DNA of 5,936 nucleotides from Thermoleophilaceae bacterium (lineage in GTDB: Bacteria; Actinomycetota; Thermoleophilia; Solirubrobacterales; Thermoleophilaceae), in assembly GCA_013696905.1 (NCBI GenBank), contig JACCXP010000358.1, forward strand, positions 1 through 5,936. Reading direction: 5' to 3'. Below, one piece after another: positions 1 to 5,936 of this stretch (the stretch's first letter is position 1; every line of letters begins with the position of its first letter). Below the pieces are notes generated by a model that was not told the DNA's origin, did not search any database, and worked only from the letters and a program-made list of their open reading frames with translations. A program made the position numbers and the translations under genes.

Positions 1-921
1 CCCGAGCGCTTCGAGCCGCCCCGCCGCGCGCGAGGCGCCGATCCGCGCGGCCGTGCAGTCAACGCCGACCGCGACCTCGGCCGCATGCGTCGGCGTCGAG
101 CAGCAGACCGCGGACACGTCGTCGATCAGCGTGCGGTCGACCTCGTGCCCGACGGCGCTTATCACGGGCACGGGCAGGAGCGCGATCGTACGGCAGAGGG
201 TCTCGTCGCAGAAGGCCCACAGGTCCGCGATCGACCCGCCGCCGCGCGTGACGACGATCGTCTCGACCTGTGCGACGCCGGCGAGGTCGCGCACCGCGGC
301 GGCGATCCGCGGGGCGGCGCGGCGGTCCTGCACGGGCGCGTAGCCCCAGACGATCGATCCGCGCCACCCGCGACGCTCCAGCGCGGCTAGGAAGTCGCGA
401 CAGGCGGCGCTGCCCTCGGCCGTGACGACGCCGAGCACGCGCGGCAGGAGCGCCACCCGCAGCCGCTTCTGGCGCTCGAAGAGCCCCTCGCCGGCGAGGT
501 TGTGGCGCAGGCGCTCGAGCCGGGCGAGCAGGTCGCCCTCGCCCGCGGGGCGCATGTCCGAGACGCGGAAGGTGAACCGCGGCGAGGCCGTCGACGAGCC
601 GGGGTAGTAGTCGCATCCGCCGGCGACCACCATCTCGGCCCCGTCGCGCAGCGCGCCGGCGGCGAGGGTGAGGCGGTCGAAGTCGGTTCGCCACATCGCG
701 CACGGAACGCCACCGTCGCCGTCGCGCAGCTCGAAGTAGACGTTCGGGCCGTTGCCGAGGCGGACGCCCGAGAGCTCGCCGACCAGGCACACGCGGGCGA
801 GCCCGCGCAGGCGGTCCCTCAGCGCGATCGCATAGCGACCGACGGCGTACGGCCCGGGGAAGCCGTCGATTCCCGCGGGAGATTCGGACTGCAGAGTCGG
901 CGATGGAGCCAGACCACCCAT
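1..921 (-). CDS. xseA: exodeoxyribonuclease VII large subunit XseA (3' partial)
   Basis: The frame runs 307 codons from ATG at 921 off the left edge; XseA is usually about 400-450 residues, so the C-terminal helical, XseB-binding part is missing. ExoVII (several XseB per XseA) degrades single-stranded DNA from both ends into oligonucleotides in the cytoplasm. Residues about 25-125 form the OB-fold DNA-binding domain (VCLVGELSGV...NVYFELRDGDGGVPCAMWR). The catalytic domain follows: GEGDLLARLERL 127-138, LGVVTAEGSAACRD 163-176, VQDRRAAPRI 197-206, VTRGGGSIADLW 224-235, PVISAVGHEVDRTL 252-265 and STPTHAAE 275-282. The residues matching those known as essential in the E. coli enzyme are present: the Asp of CRD (D176), the Arg of RGGG (R226), and the His and Asp of GHEVD (H259, D262). 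It starts 9 nt after the AddA-like stop and is in the same frame. Nine cysteines in 307 residues is unusual. A TTG at 924 is an alternative start two bases from no better signal; ATG is preferred. Confidence 0.95.
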   Translation of the reverse strand, partial: MGGLAPSPTLQSESPAGIDGFPGPYAVGRYAIALRDRLRGLARVCLVGELSGVRLGNGPNVYFELRDGDGGVPCAMWRTDFDRLTLAAGALRDGAEMVVAGGCDYYPGSSTASPRFTFRVSDMRPAGEGDLLARLERLRHNLAGEGLFERQKRLRVALLPRVLGVVTAEGSAACRDFLAALERRGWRGSIVWGYAPVQDRRAAPRIAAAVRDLAGVAQVETIVVTRGGGSIADLWAFCDETLCRTIALLPVPVISAVGHEVDRTLIDDVSAVCCSTPTHAAEVAVGVDCTAARIGASRAAGRLEALG

Positions 922-930
922 CAAACCAAG
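922..930 (-). other. 9-nt spacer between AddA-like stop and xseA start
   Basis: On the minus strand the spacer reads CTTGGTTTG, directly after the TAG stop (933-931) and before the xseA ATG (921-919). It is a whole number of codons, so xseA lies in the same frame as the AddA-like gene with only the amber stop between them. No Shine-Dalgarno-like run is visible in the spacer or in the end of the upstream gene, so xseA is probably translated by reinitiation from the upstream cistron. There is no room for a promoter or terminator. Confidence 0.85.
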
Positions 931-3900
931 CTAGACGACGGCTCGGACGGATTCGCCCCGCAGCCCGCCGACGCGGCCGGCGCAGTGGGCGCACACTCGC
1001 CCGTGCTCGTCCTGCGAGGGCTCGAAGCGCCCGTCGACGATCCCCGCCACGAGCGCACGCACGCGCTGCTCGAGCGCGGGCGCCGCGGCTGCGTCGTAGA
1101 TCGCGGTCACCGGCTGCTCCGGGCGCTCGAGGAACAGGTGGACGACCTCGACCCGGGCGGCGCCCGCCCGCAGCGCGGCGAGCGCGTAGATCGCCCGCTG
1201 CGTGGCGTACTTGCGCTCGGCGAGCCCCGCGGGATCCGAGCCCTCCAGCCGATCGCTCTTGTAGTCGACGATCAGCGCCCTGTCGGGCTCGCGCCCGAGT
1301 GCGTCGACGACCCCGCTCACGAGCAGCGACGACTGCTCGTGGCCGTCTGGTGAGACGGCGAAGGCGAACGGCAGCTCTCGCCTGACCCCCGCGGCGGCAG
1401 CGAGCCGCGCCGCAGTGCTCGAGCCGAGGAAGCCCTCGACCAGCGCGCGAATCGGGGCGATCTCAGCGGCGCCCGCGGCCTCACCCTCGCGCTCGATCGC
1501 GGCCGCGACCTCCTCGGCGCTCAGCAGCGCGGGGCGGTCGAGGTCGAGTCGCTCGAGCAGCGCATGCACGACCGTGCCGCGCACGAGCGCCGGCAGCTCG
1601 CCGTCTCCACCGCGGTCGACGTCGAGTCCATCCATGAGGTCGCCGAGGCCGAGCACCCGCTCGAGGTAGAAGCAGTGGGGACAGCGCGCGTAGCTCTCGA
1701 GCGCCGAGTAGCTCAGCCGGCGAAGCGCGAGCGTCGGAGCGCGCGGGGGTGGCGCGGGCGGTGGCGCGGGCGATCGGTGGCGATCGCCGTTCGCTCCCGT
1801 GCCGACGGAAACCGGAACCGGCGCGCGCGCCCACGCCGGAAGCACCGCTCGCACGCACGCCGGAGAGCAGAGCGTGTAGCGCAGCCGCGCCCCGACCGGC
1901 TCCTCCCCCGGCTGCTCGCTCTCACCCGTCGGGCTGCGCGCGGCATCGGCGGCCAGGCTCGGCGCCAGCGCGCGCCAGATCCACTCCATCGGTGGGCCGA
2001 GCGGCTTCGGCTCGGGCCAGCTGTCGGTGTTCGTCGCGCCACTCACGATCAGGCGCCGCTTGGCGCGGGTCATCGCCACGTAGAAGACGCGCCGCTCCTC
2101 CTCCTCGGCGCGCTCAGCTTCCTCCCGCTTGATCTCCTCGAGGTCGAGCGCCGCGCTGCGCTCGCCCCCGAGCGACAGCAGCTCGAGCCCGGCGCGCCCG
2201 TCCTCGGTCACCCGTAGCGGCGTGTCGTCGCCGCGGCCGGAGCGCCCGAGATCGGCCACGCAGACGACCGGGAACTCGAGTCCCTTGGCCGCGTGGATCG
2301 TCATCAGCCGCACGGCGCGCACGTTCTCGGGCTCTAGCGGCGCCTCGCCCTCGCGCGCCTGCGCGAGATCCTGGGAGTCGAGGAAGTCGACCAACCCGCG
2401 CAGGTCGCGGCCCTCCTCGGCCTCGAACTCGCGCGCCAGGCGCAGCAGCTTGCGCACGTTGGCCATCCGGCGCTCGCCGGCGGGCAGCGCGAGCACCACC
2501 CGGTCGTAGCCCGAGTCGGTGACGACACGGTCGATCAGCGTCTCGAGCGCGATCCGAGGCGCGGCTCGCCGCTCCGCCGCGAAGCGCCGGGCGAACCGCT
2601 CGAGACGGGCCAGGTCGCGGCCCGGGAGCGCCCCGGCGAGTCCCTCGGCGCCGTCCCCGCCCGGGCACAGGGCGGACTCGAGCGCCCACCACGGATCGCG
2701 ACCGAGCGCGCGCGAGCGCAGGCGCAGCAGGGCGAGCGTGTCGAACGAGGCGCCCACGAGCGGCGAGGCGAGCAGCGTGAACAGGGCGAGCTCGTCGTGT
2801 GGGTTCGCGAGCGCGGCCAGGTAGGCACGCAGGTCGGCCACCTGCTGCTGACTCCAGTAGCCGCGCCCGCCGACCACGTAGGTGGGCAGGCCGCGCTCCT
2901 CGAGCGCGCGCTCGTAGACGCCGAGGTCGGTGCCGGCGCGCACGAGCACAGCGACCTCGGCGGGCTCGAACTCGAGGGCGGCGACGCCGGCCGCCAAGCG
3001 GTCGGCGAGCAGGCGCGCCTCGGCCGCCCGCCATGGCGGCACTGAGCGCATGGAGGCACCGAAGGGATCGACTCCGAGGCCAGGCCGATCGCCCTTGGCC
3101 TGGTCGTCCCAGTGCCCGCGCCCACTGTCGACGACGATCAGCTCGACGGCCGGCGCGGACTGGCGGGAAGCCTCGTGCGCCCCGGGCGCCGGCACCGCCG
3201 CGTCGCGCTCGAAGCCCGGCACCCGCGCAAAGGCGCCGTTCAGCACGCGCAGGAGCTCGGGGACGCTGCGGAAGTTGACTGCCAGGCGGGCGGCCCTGCC
3301 CTGCTGCTCCGCGGCGTCGCGGTGCTGCTCGAAGACGCCCACATCGGCCCCCCGGAAGGCGTAGATCGACTGTCGCTCATCACCGACCGTGAACAGGTTG
3401 TCCCGGGCGACGAGCGCGATCAGCTCGGTCTGGAGGCGGTTCGTGTCCTGGAACTCGTCCACCATCACCTGGCTGAAGCGGCCGCGGTAGTGCTCGCGCA
3501 CGGCGTCTCGCCCGCGCAGCAGATCGCGCGTCAGCAGCTCGAGGTCGGCAAAGTCGAGCCCCGACACGGCTCGCTTCGCCTCGGCGTAGCGGCGTGCGTA
3601 GAGCGGCACCAGCTCGCGCAGCAGCGAGTAGCTCGCGGCCGCGTCGCCCGTGACCGCCTCCCCGCCTGGCAGGCGGGGAAGCTCGGGAAGCTCTGGCACG
3701 AGCCGTCCCTGGCTGCGCAGGCGCTCGTGCACCGTCTGGACCATCGCGGCCAGCTTGTCGGGCGTGTAGGCGGCCAGCAGCTCGAGTCGCTCGGGAGCGG
3801 CCTCGTCTCCCACGAGCTGCTCGAGCGCGCGCTCGAACGCGCGCCGCGCGATCCCGGCGGCACGGGGCTCGTCGAGCACGCGGTAGTCGGGATCGAGGCC

Positions 3901-4227
3901 GGCGGCGAGCGCGTGCGCGCGCAGCACCCTCGAGCAGAAGCCGTGGATCGTCGAGACCCACGCGCGCTCGGCCTCCCTCGCGCGCTCGCGGTCGCCCTGC
4001 TCGAGGAAGCGCCGGCGGATGCGCAGCTTCAGCTCGGAGGCCGCCTTCTCGGTGAACGTGATCGCGAGGATCGAGTCGACGCGCACGTCGTCGTCGCGCG
4101 CAGCGCGCACGAAGCGCTCGACGAGCACCGCGGTCTTGCCGCTGCCGGCGGCGGCGTGCAGGAACAGCGAGCCGCCGCGGCGCTCGACGGCTCCGCGCTG
4201 CTCGGGGGTGAGGGCGAGCTCCGTCAT
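931..4227 (-). CDS. addA: AddA-like UvrD-family helicase with C-terminal PD-(D/E)XK nuclease
   Basis: This complete protein of 1098 residues would be the motor subunit of an AddAB-type ATP-dependent DNA end-resection complex. The ATG at 4227 is chosen because it overlaps the upstream stop as ATGA and puts the Q motif (LTPEQ, 6-10) at the N-terminus; the frame is open upstream to 4560, but that part lies antiparallel to no motif and overlaps the AddB-like gene. Superfamily 1 helicase motifs are intact: Walker A AAAGSGKT 25-32, Ia around 54-70, VSTIHGFC 91-98, Walker B VMVDEFQDT 254-262, III VGDERQSIYAFRGAD 281-295, IV NFR 318-320, V MTIHAAKGLEFP 642-653, VI RRVFYVAMTRAKRRL 712-726. A Pro-rich linker (about 818-832) leads to a nuclease with H888, D975, D988 and K990 (VDYKSD) and Q1010. 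Cysteines 849/852 and 1079/1082 form two CxxC pairs flanking the nuclease. The length is slightly below the roughly 1200 residues usual for AddA. AdnB-like or another UvrD/RecB fusion is possible; the helicase-nuclease call itself is firm. Confidence 0.93.
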   Translation of the reverse strand: MTELALTPEQRGAVERRGGSLFLHAAAGSGKTAVLVERFVRAARDDDVRVDSILAITFTEKAASELKLRIRRRFLEQGDRERAREAERAWVSTIHGFCSRVLRAHALAAGLDPDYRVLDEPRAAGIARRAFERALEQLVGDEAAPERLELLAAYTPDKLAAMVQTVHERLRSQGRLVPELPELPRLPGGEAVTGDAAASYSLLRELVPLYARRYAEAKRAVSGLDFADLELLTRDLLRGRDAVREHYRGRFSQVMVDEFQDTNRLQTELIALVARDNLFTVGDERQSIYAFRGADVGVFEQHRDAAEQQGRAARLAVNFRSVPELLRVLNGAFARVPGFERDAAVPAPGAHEASRQSAPAVELIVVDSGRGHWDDQAKGDRPGLGVDPFGASMRSVPPWRAAEARLLADRLAAGVAALEFEPAEVAVLVRAGTDLGVYERALEERGLPTYVVGGRGYWSQQQVADLRAYLAALANPHDELALFTLLASPLVGASFDTLALLRLRSRALGRDPWWALESALCPGGDGAEGLAGALPGRDLARLERFARRFAAERRAAPRIALETLIDRVVTDSGYDRVVLALPAGERRMANVRKLLRLAREFEAEEGRDLRGLVDFLDSQDLAQAREGEAPLEPENVRAVRLMTIHAAKGLEFPVVCVADLGRSGRGDDTPLRVTEDGRAGLELLSLGGERSAALDLEEIKREEAERAEEEERRVFYVAMTRAKRRLIVSGATNTDSWPEPKPLGPPMEWIWRALAPSLAADAARSPTGESEQPGEEPVGARLRYTLCSPACVRAVLPAWARAPVPVSVGTGANGDRHRSPAPPPAPPPRAPTLALRRLSYSALESYARCPHCFYLERVLGLGDLMDGLDVDRGGDGELPALVRGTVVHALLERLDLDRPALLSAEEVAAAIEREGEAAGAAEIAPIRALVEGFLGSSTAARLAAAAGVRRELPFAFAVSPDGHEQSSLLVSGVVDALGREPDRALIVDYKSDRLEGSDPAGLAERKYATQRAIYALAALRAGAARVEVVHLFLERPEQPVTAIYDAAAAPALEQRVRALVAGIVDGRFEPSQDEHGRVCAHCAGRVGGLRGESVRAVV
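1748..1771 (-). repeat. 2 x 12-bp perfect tandem repeat encoding the Pro/Ala linker
   Basis: The 12-base unit ggtggcgcgggc (plus strand) occurs twice in direct succession. In the AddA-like frame it encodes the PAPPPAPP part of the linker at about residues 820-827, between helicase and nuclease domains. The perfect duplication in frame suggests recent slippage in a tolerant linker. Its length may vary between strains. Confidence 0.85.
3659..3679. repeat. 9-bp perfect inverted repeat with 3-base loop inside the AddA-like gene
   Basis: On the plus strand the arms are tccccgcct (3659-3667) and aggcgggga (3671-3679), around the loop ggc. It encodes residues 183-190 (LPRLPGGE) of the AddA-like protein, between helicase motifs Ib and II. 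The transcript would form a very stable GC hairpin. No T-run follows on either strand, so it is not a recognisable intrinsic terminator. It may simply reflect GC-rich coding sequence. Confidence 0.7.
4224..4227 (-). other. ATGA start/stop overlap between AddB-like and AddA-like genes
   Basis: The AddB-like gene ends in TGA at 4226-4224 and the AddA-like gene starts with ATG at 4227-4225, so the two share four bases. The bases just upstream of this ATG hold no purine-rich Shine-Dalgarno sequence. This is the usual geometry for termination-reinitiation coupling, and it fits subunits made in equal amounts for one complex. The overlap is seen directly; coupling is inferred. Confidence 0.9.
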
Positions 4228-5936
4228 TCGACGCGGCAGATCGAGGGGTGCGAGCAGCCGCCGCGCGACGAGCACGACTGCGGGCGGCACTCGATCCGCC
4301 CGGAGCGAAGGTCGCCGACGAGGCCCGCGATCCGTTCGCGCGCCAGGATCAGCTGGTCGTCGAAGTCCTCGGGCGAGCGGAAGTCGGTGCCGACGTAGCC
4401 GGAGCCGATCTCCTCGCGGCACTCGGCCGCGAGCAGTCCCCGCGGGCGCAGGTCCTTGCCGCGCAGCGGCGCGTACACGCCTCCAACCGAGCGCAGGTCG
4501 AGCAGGTGGTCGACGGCGAGCATGTAGATCGCCGCCTGGAGGCGGTTTCGCCGCTCCCACGTCGCCACGGGATCGACGCGACTGCCGCTCTTGTAGTCGA
4601 CCACGAGCGCACGGTCGCCGGAGGTGTCGACGCGGTCGATGACACCGTGCAGCGATACCCCGGGCGGCCCGAGCGGCACCGGGCCGTGGCCGTCCTCGCC
4701 GAGGCCGAAGCGAAGCTCGAGGTGCTCGGGGGCGAATGAGCCGTCGCGCTCGGCCTCGCGGCGCAGCAGGCGCAGGACGTCGAACTCGAGCCGGCGCACG
4801 GCCGCGCGCACGCGCATCCGCTGCGGCGACATGGCGAACGAGGATTGGCGCTCCGCGATCGCCTCGAGCGCCAGGCGCTCCGCCTCGGCGAGGTTGCGCG
4901 AGGTCACGCGGCGCTGGCCGGTGCGCTCGCGCAGGCGACGGAAGGTGAGCTCGAGCACCTCGTGCGCGTAGCGGCCCCGCACCATCGACTCGGGCTCGGG
5001 CTCGAGCCGGAGCGGGTCGAGCTCACGCTCGACGAACCAGCGCACCGGGCAGTCCGCGTAGGCCTCGAGCGCCCCAGCCGAGAACGCCCGGCGTGCCCCG
5101 AGCGCGGCCAGCACGTCGGGGTCCGCGAGACCCTCGGGGGCGACGGCCGGCACGCGTAGGCTCGCGGCAGCCTGCGAGCGCTCCCACTCGACCGCGGTCG
5201 GGGCGTGCGCGACGGGCCAGGTGACATCGGCGAGCGAACGACGCCGCGTGCCCTCGTCGAGCGCCTGCGTGAACACGTCTCGGACGTCCTCGAGGAAGAA
5301 GGAGGCGGGCGCGGGCGAGCCCTCCTCGTCGCTCAAGCGAGAGGAGAGCACCAGCAGGCGCTCGGCGCGCGAGGCGCAGAGGTAGAAGAGGAAGCGCTCG
5401 CGGTCGAGCTGATCGTCTCGCAGCGGCAGCGCGAGGCCGGTCGCGGCGCCGAGCTCGAGCCGATCCTCGTGCGGCAGGAACGGCTCTGGGCGGGCCGTGC
5501 GGGGAAAGTCGGCCTCCTGCAGCCCGCACACAAACACCGCCGCGAAGCGCCGCGCACGCAGGCTCTCCGGCGAGGTCACGAGCACGCGCCCGGGCTGGTC
5601 GTCCTCGCCGAGGCGCACGCGCAGGTCCGCGAGCGTGTCGTGGACGCGGCGCGCGTCGACGCTGCCCGGGTGAGAGCGTGCCAGCGCCCGCAGATCCTCG
5701 AGCGCGTGGTGCGCCACCGAGAGGACGCGCGGGTCGTCACGCTCGGAGGCCTCGAGCAGGCGCGGGTGCTCGCCGTACGCACACCAGAACAGGCGTTGGA
5801 GCTGGCGGTCGAGCTCGTTCGCGAGCGCGGCGCCGGAGCCCGCCGCGCGCAGACGCTCGATCTCGACGAGCGGCGTGCGCCGCGCTTGCGTCCAAAGCTC
5901 GAGCGCGTGCTCGACGCCCTCGGCGCCCGCCTGGCG
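4224..5936 (-). CDS. addB: AddB-like helicase/nuclease subunit with probable Fe-S PD-(D/E)XK nuclease (5' partial)
   Basis: This is the C-terminal 570 residues of a larger protein; the frame stays open to the right edge, so the true start is outside the window. A GTG at 5717 is an internal valine, because homology-like sequence continues upstream of it. Numbering from the first visible residue, about 115-145 (VLVTSPESLRAR...VFVCGLQEADFP) and 175-205 (FLFYLCASRAERLLVLSS) resemble motifs V and VI of UvrD-type enzymes but are degenerate. A RecB-type PD-(D/E)XK nuclease follows: AYADCPVRWF with C296, H325 in GRYAHEVLE, D434 in GVIDRVD, D447 and K449 in VVDYKSG, Q467 in RLQAAIYML. The tail carries C550, C555, C561 and C567. 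With C296 this matches the cysteine set that binds a 4Fe-4S cluster in AddB and Cas4-type nucleases. By family knowledge it would pair with the next gene product to resect DNA ends. Whether its N-terminal motor is active cannot be seen. AdnA-like or another RecB-type partner are alternatives to AddB. Confidence 0.85.
   Translation of the reverse strand, partial: RQAGAEGVEHALELWTQARRTPLVEIERLRAAGSGAALANELDRQLQRLFWCAYGEHPRLLEASERDDPRVLSVAHHALEDLRALARSHPGSVDARRVHDTLADLRVRLGEDDQPGRVLVTSPESLRARRFAAVFVCGLQEADFPRTARPEPFLPHEDRLELGAATGLALPLRDDQLDRERFLFYLCASRAERLLVLSSRLSDEEGSPAPASFFLEDVRDVFTQALDEGTRRRSLADVTWPVAHAPTAVEWERSQAAASLRVPAVAPEGLADPDVLAALGARRAFSAGALEAYADCPVRWFVERELDPLRLEPEPESMVRGRYAHEVLELTFRRLRERTGQRRVTSRNLAEAERLALEAIAERQSSFAMSPQRMRVRAAVRRLEFDVLRLLRREAERDGSFAPEHLELRFGLGEDGHGPVPLGPPGVSLHGVIDRVDTSGDRALVVDYKSGSRVDPVATWERRNRLQAAIYMLAVDHLLDLRSVGGVYAPLRGKDLRPRGLLAAECREEIGSGYVGTDFRSPEDFDDQLILARERIAGLVGDLRSGRIECRPQSCSSRGGCSHPSICRVE

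Noticed and set aside
59..994. Minus-strand open frame of 311 codons overlapping xseA
   Set aside because: It is a shifted-frame shadow. The translation is Arg/Pro/Ala-rich, while the xseA frame carries conserved ExoVII motifs throughout.
502..1353. Plus-strand open frame of 283 codons crossing the addA/xseA junction
   Set aside because: It is antisense to two well-supported genes and has low-complexity Arg/Ala/Gly composition with no motif.
3659..3679. Intrinsic terminator
   Set aside because: The hairpin lies within the conserved helicase gene and has no T-run after either arm.
3112..4398. Long plus-strand open frame of 428 codons
   Set aside because: It lies antisense to the AddA-like gene, whose motifs are complete on the other strand. 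Long mirror frames are common at this GC content, and the translation shows no recognisable domain.
4228..4560. N-terminal extension of the AddA-like protein to an upstream start at 4560
   Set aside because: The extra 111 residues are Arg/Pro-rich shadow sequence overlapping the AddB-like nuclease and its cysteine tail. The ATG at 4227 places the Q motif at the expected N-terminal position.
4224..5717. GTG at 5717 as the start of the AddB-like gene
   Set aside because: The frame is open upstream to the window edge for 73 more codons with protein-like sequence (for example LDRQLQRLFWCAYGEHPRLLEAS). The family is far longer than the 497 residues this start would give.
1..5936. CRISPR array, insertion sequence, tRNA or rRNA
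   Set aside because: No regularly spaced direct repeats, transposase motifs, terminal inverted repeats or RNA-gene-like sequence were seen. Almost every base is accounted for by the three coding regions.

Overview
The window is a very GC-rich stretch of bacterial chromosome, with G/C in most third codon positions and proteins rich in Ala, Arg, Leu, Glu and Gly and poor in Lys. It is almost completely coding, and all of it is on the minus strand. Composition and the style of the proteins suggest a high-GC actinobacterium, perhaps of the Thermoleophilia/Solirubrobacterales type. That placement is an inference from composition and remembered family resemblance, not a search result.

Read in the direction of transcription (right to left), there are three genes. 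First is the C-terminal 570 residues of an AddB-like subunit, 4224-5936, whose 5' end lies beyond the right edge. It shows degenerate helicase-like sequence followed by a PD-(D/E)XK nuclease with a cysteine set typical of iron-sulfur nucleases. Second is a complete 1098-residue AddA-like protein, 931-4227, with a full set of UvrD/Rep-type helicase motifs and its own C-terminal PD-(D/E)XK nuclease. Third is xseA, exodeoxyribonuclease VII large subunit, 1-921, complete at its 5' end and running off the left edge after 307 codons. I translated xseA and the 5' extension of the AddB-like gene by hand, because both are open to the window edges.

The genes are packed as an operon. The AddB-like stop and AddA-like start overlap as ATGA (4 nt). 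The AddA-like TAG stop is followed by only 9 nt and then the xseA ATG, in the same reading frame. Neither junction has a recognisable Shine-Dalgarno sequence, so translational coupling is likely. I see no promoter, terminator, RNA gene, mobile element or CRISPR array. No stretch over 300 bases lacks a gene.

Functionally the operon joins two DNA-end-processing machines. The AddAB-like pair would unwind and resect double-strand breaks to load recombinase. Exonuclease VII degrades single-stranded DNA from either end. I do not find a novel system here. The points most worth a second look are the paired CxxC motifs in the AddA-like nuclease, the cysteine-rich and motif-altered XseA, and the same-frame amber junction.
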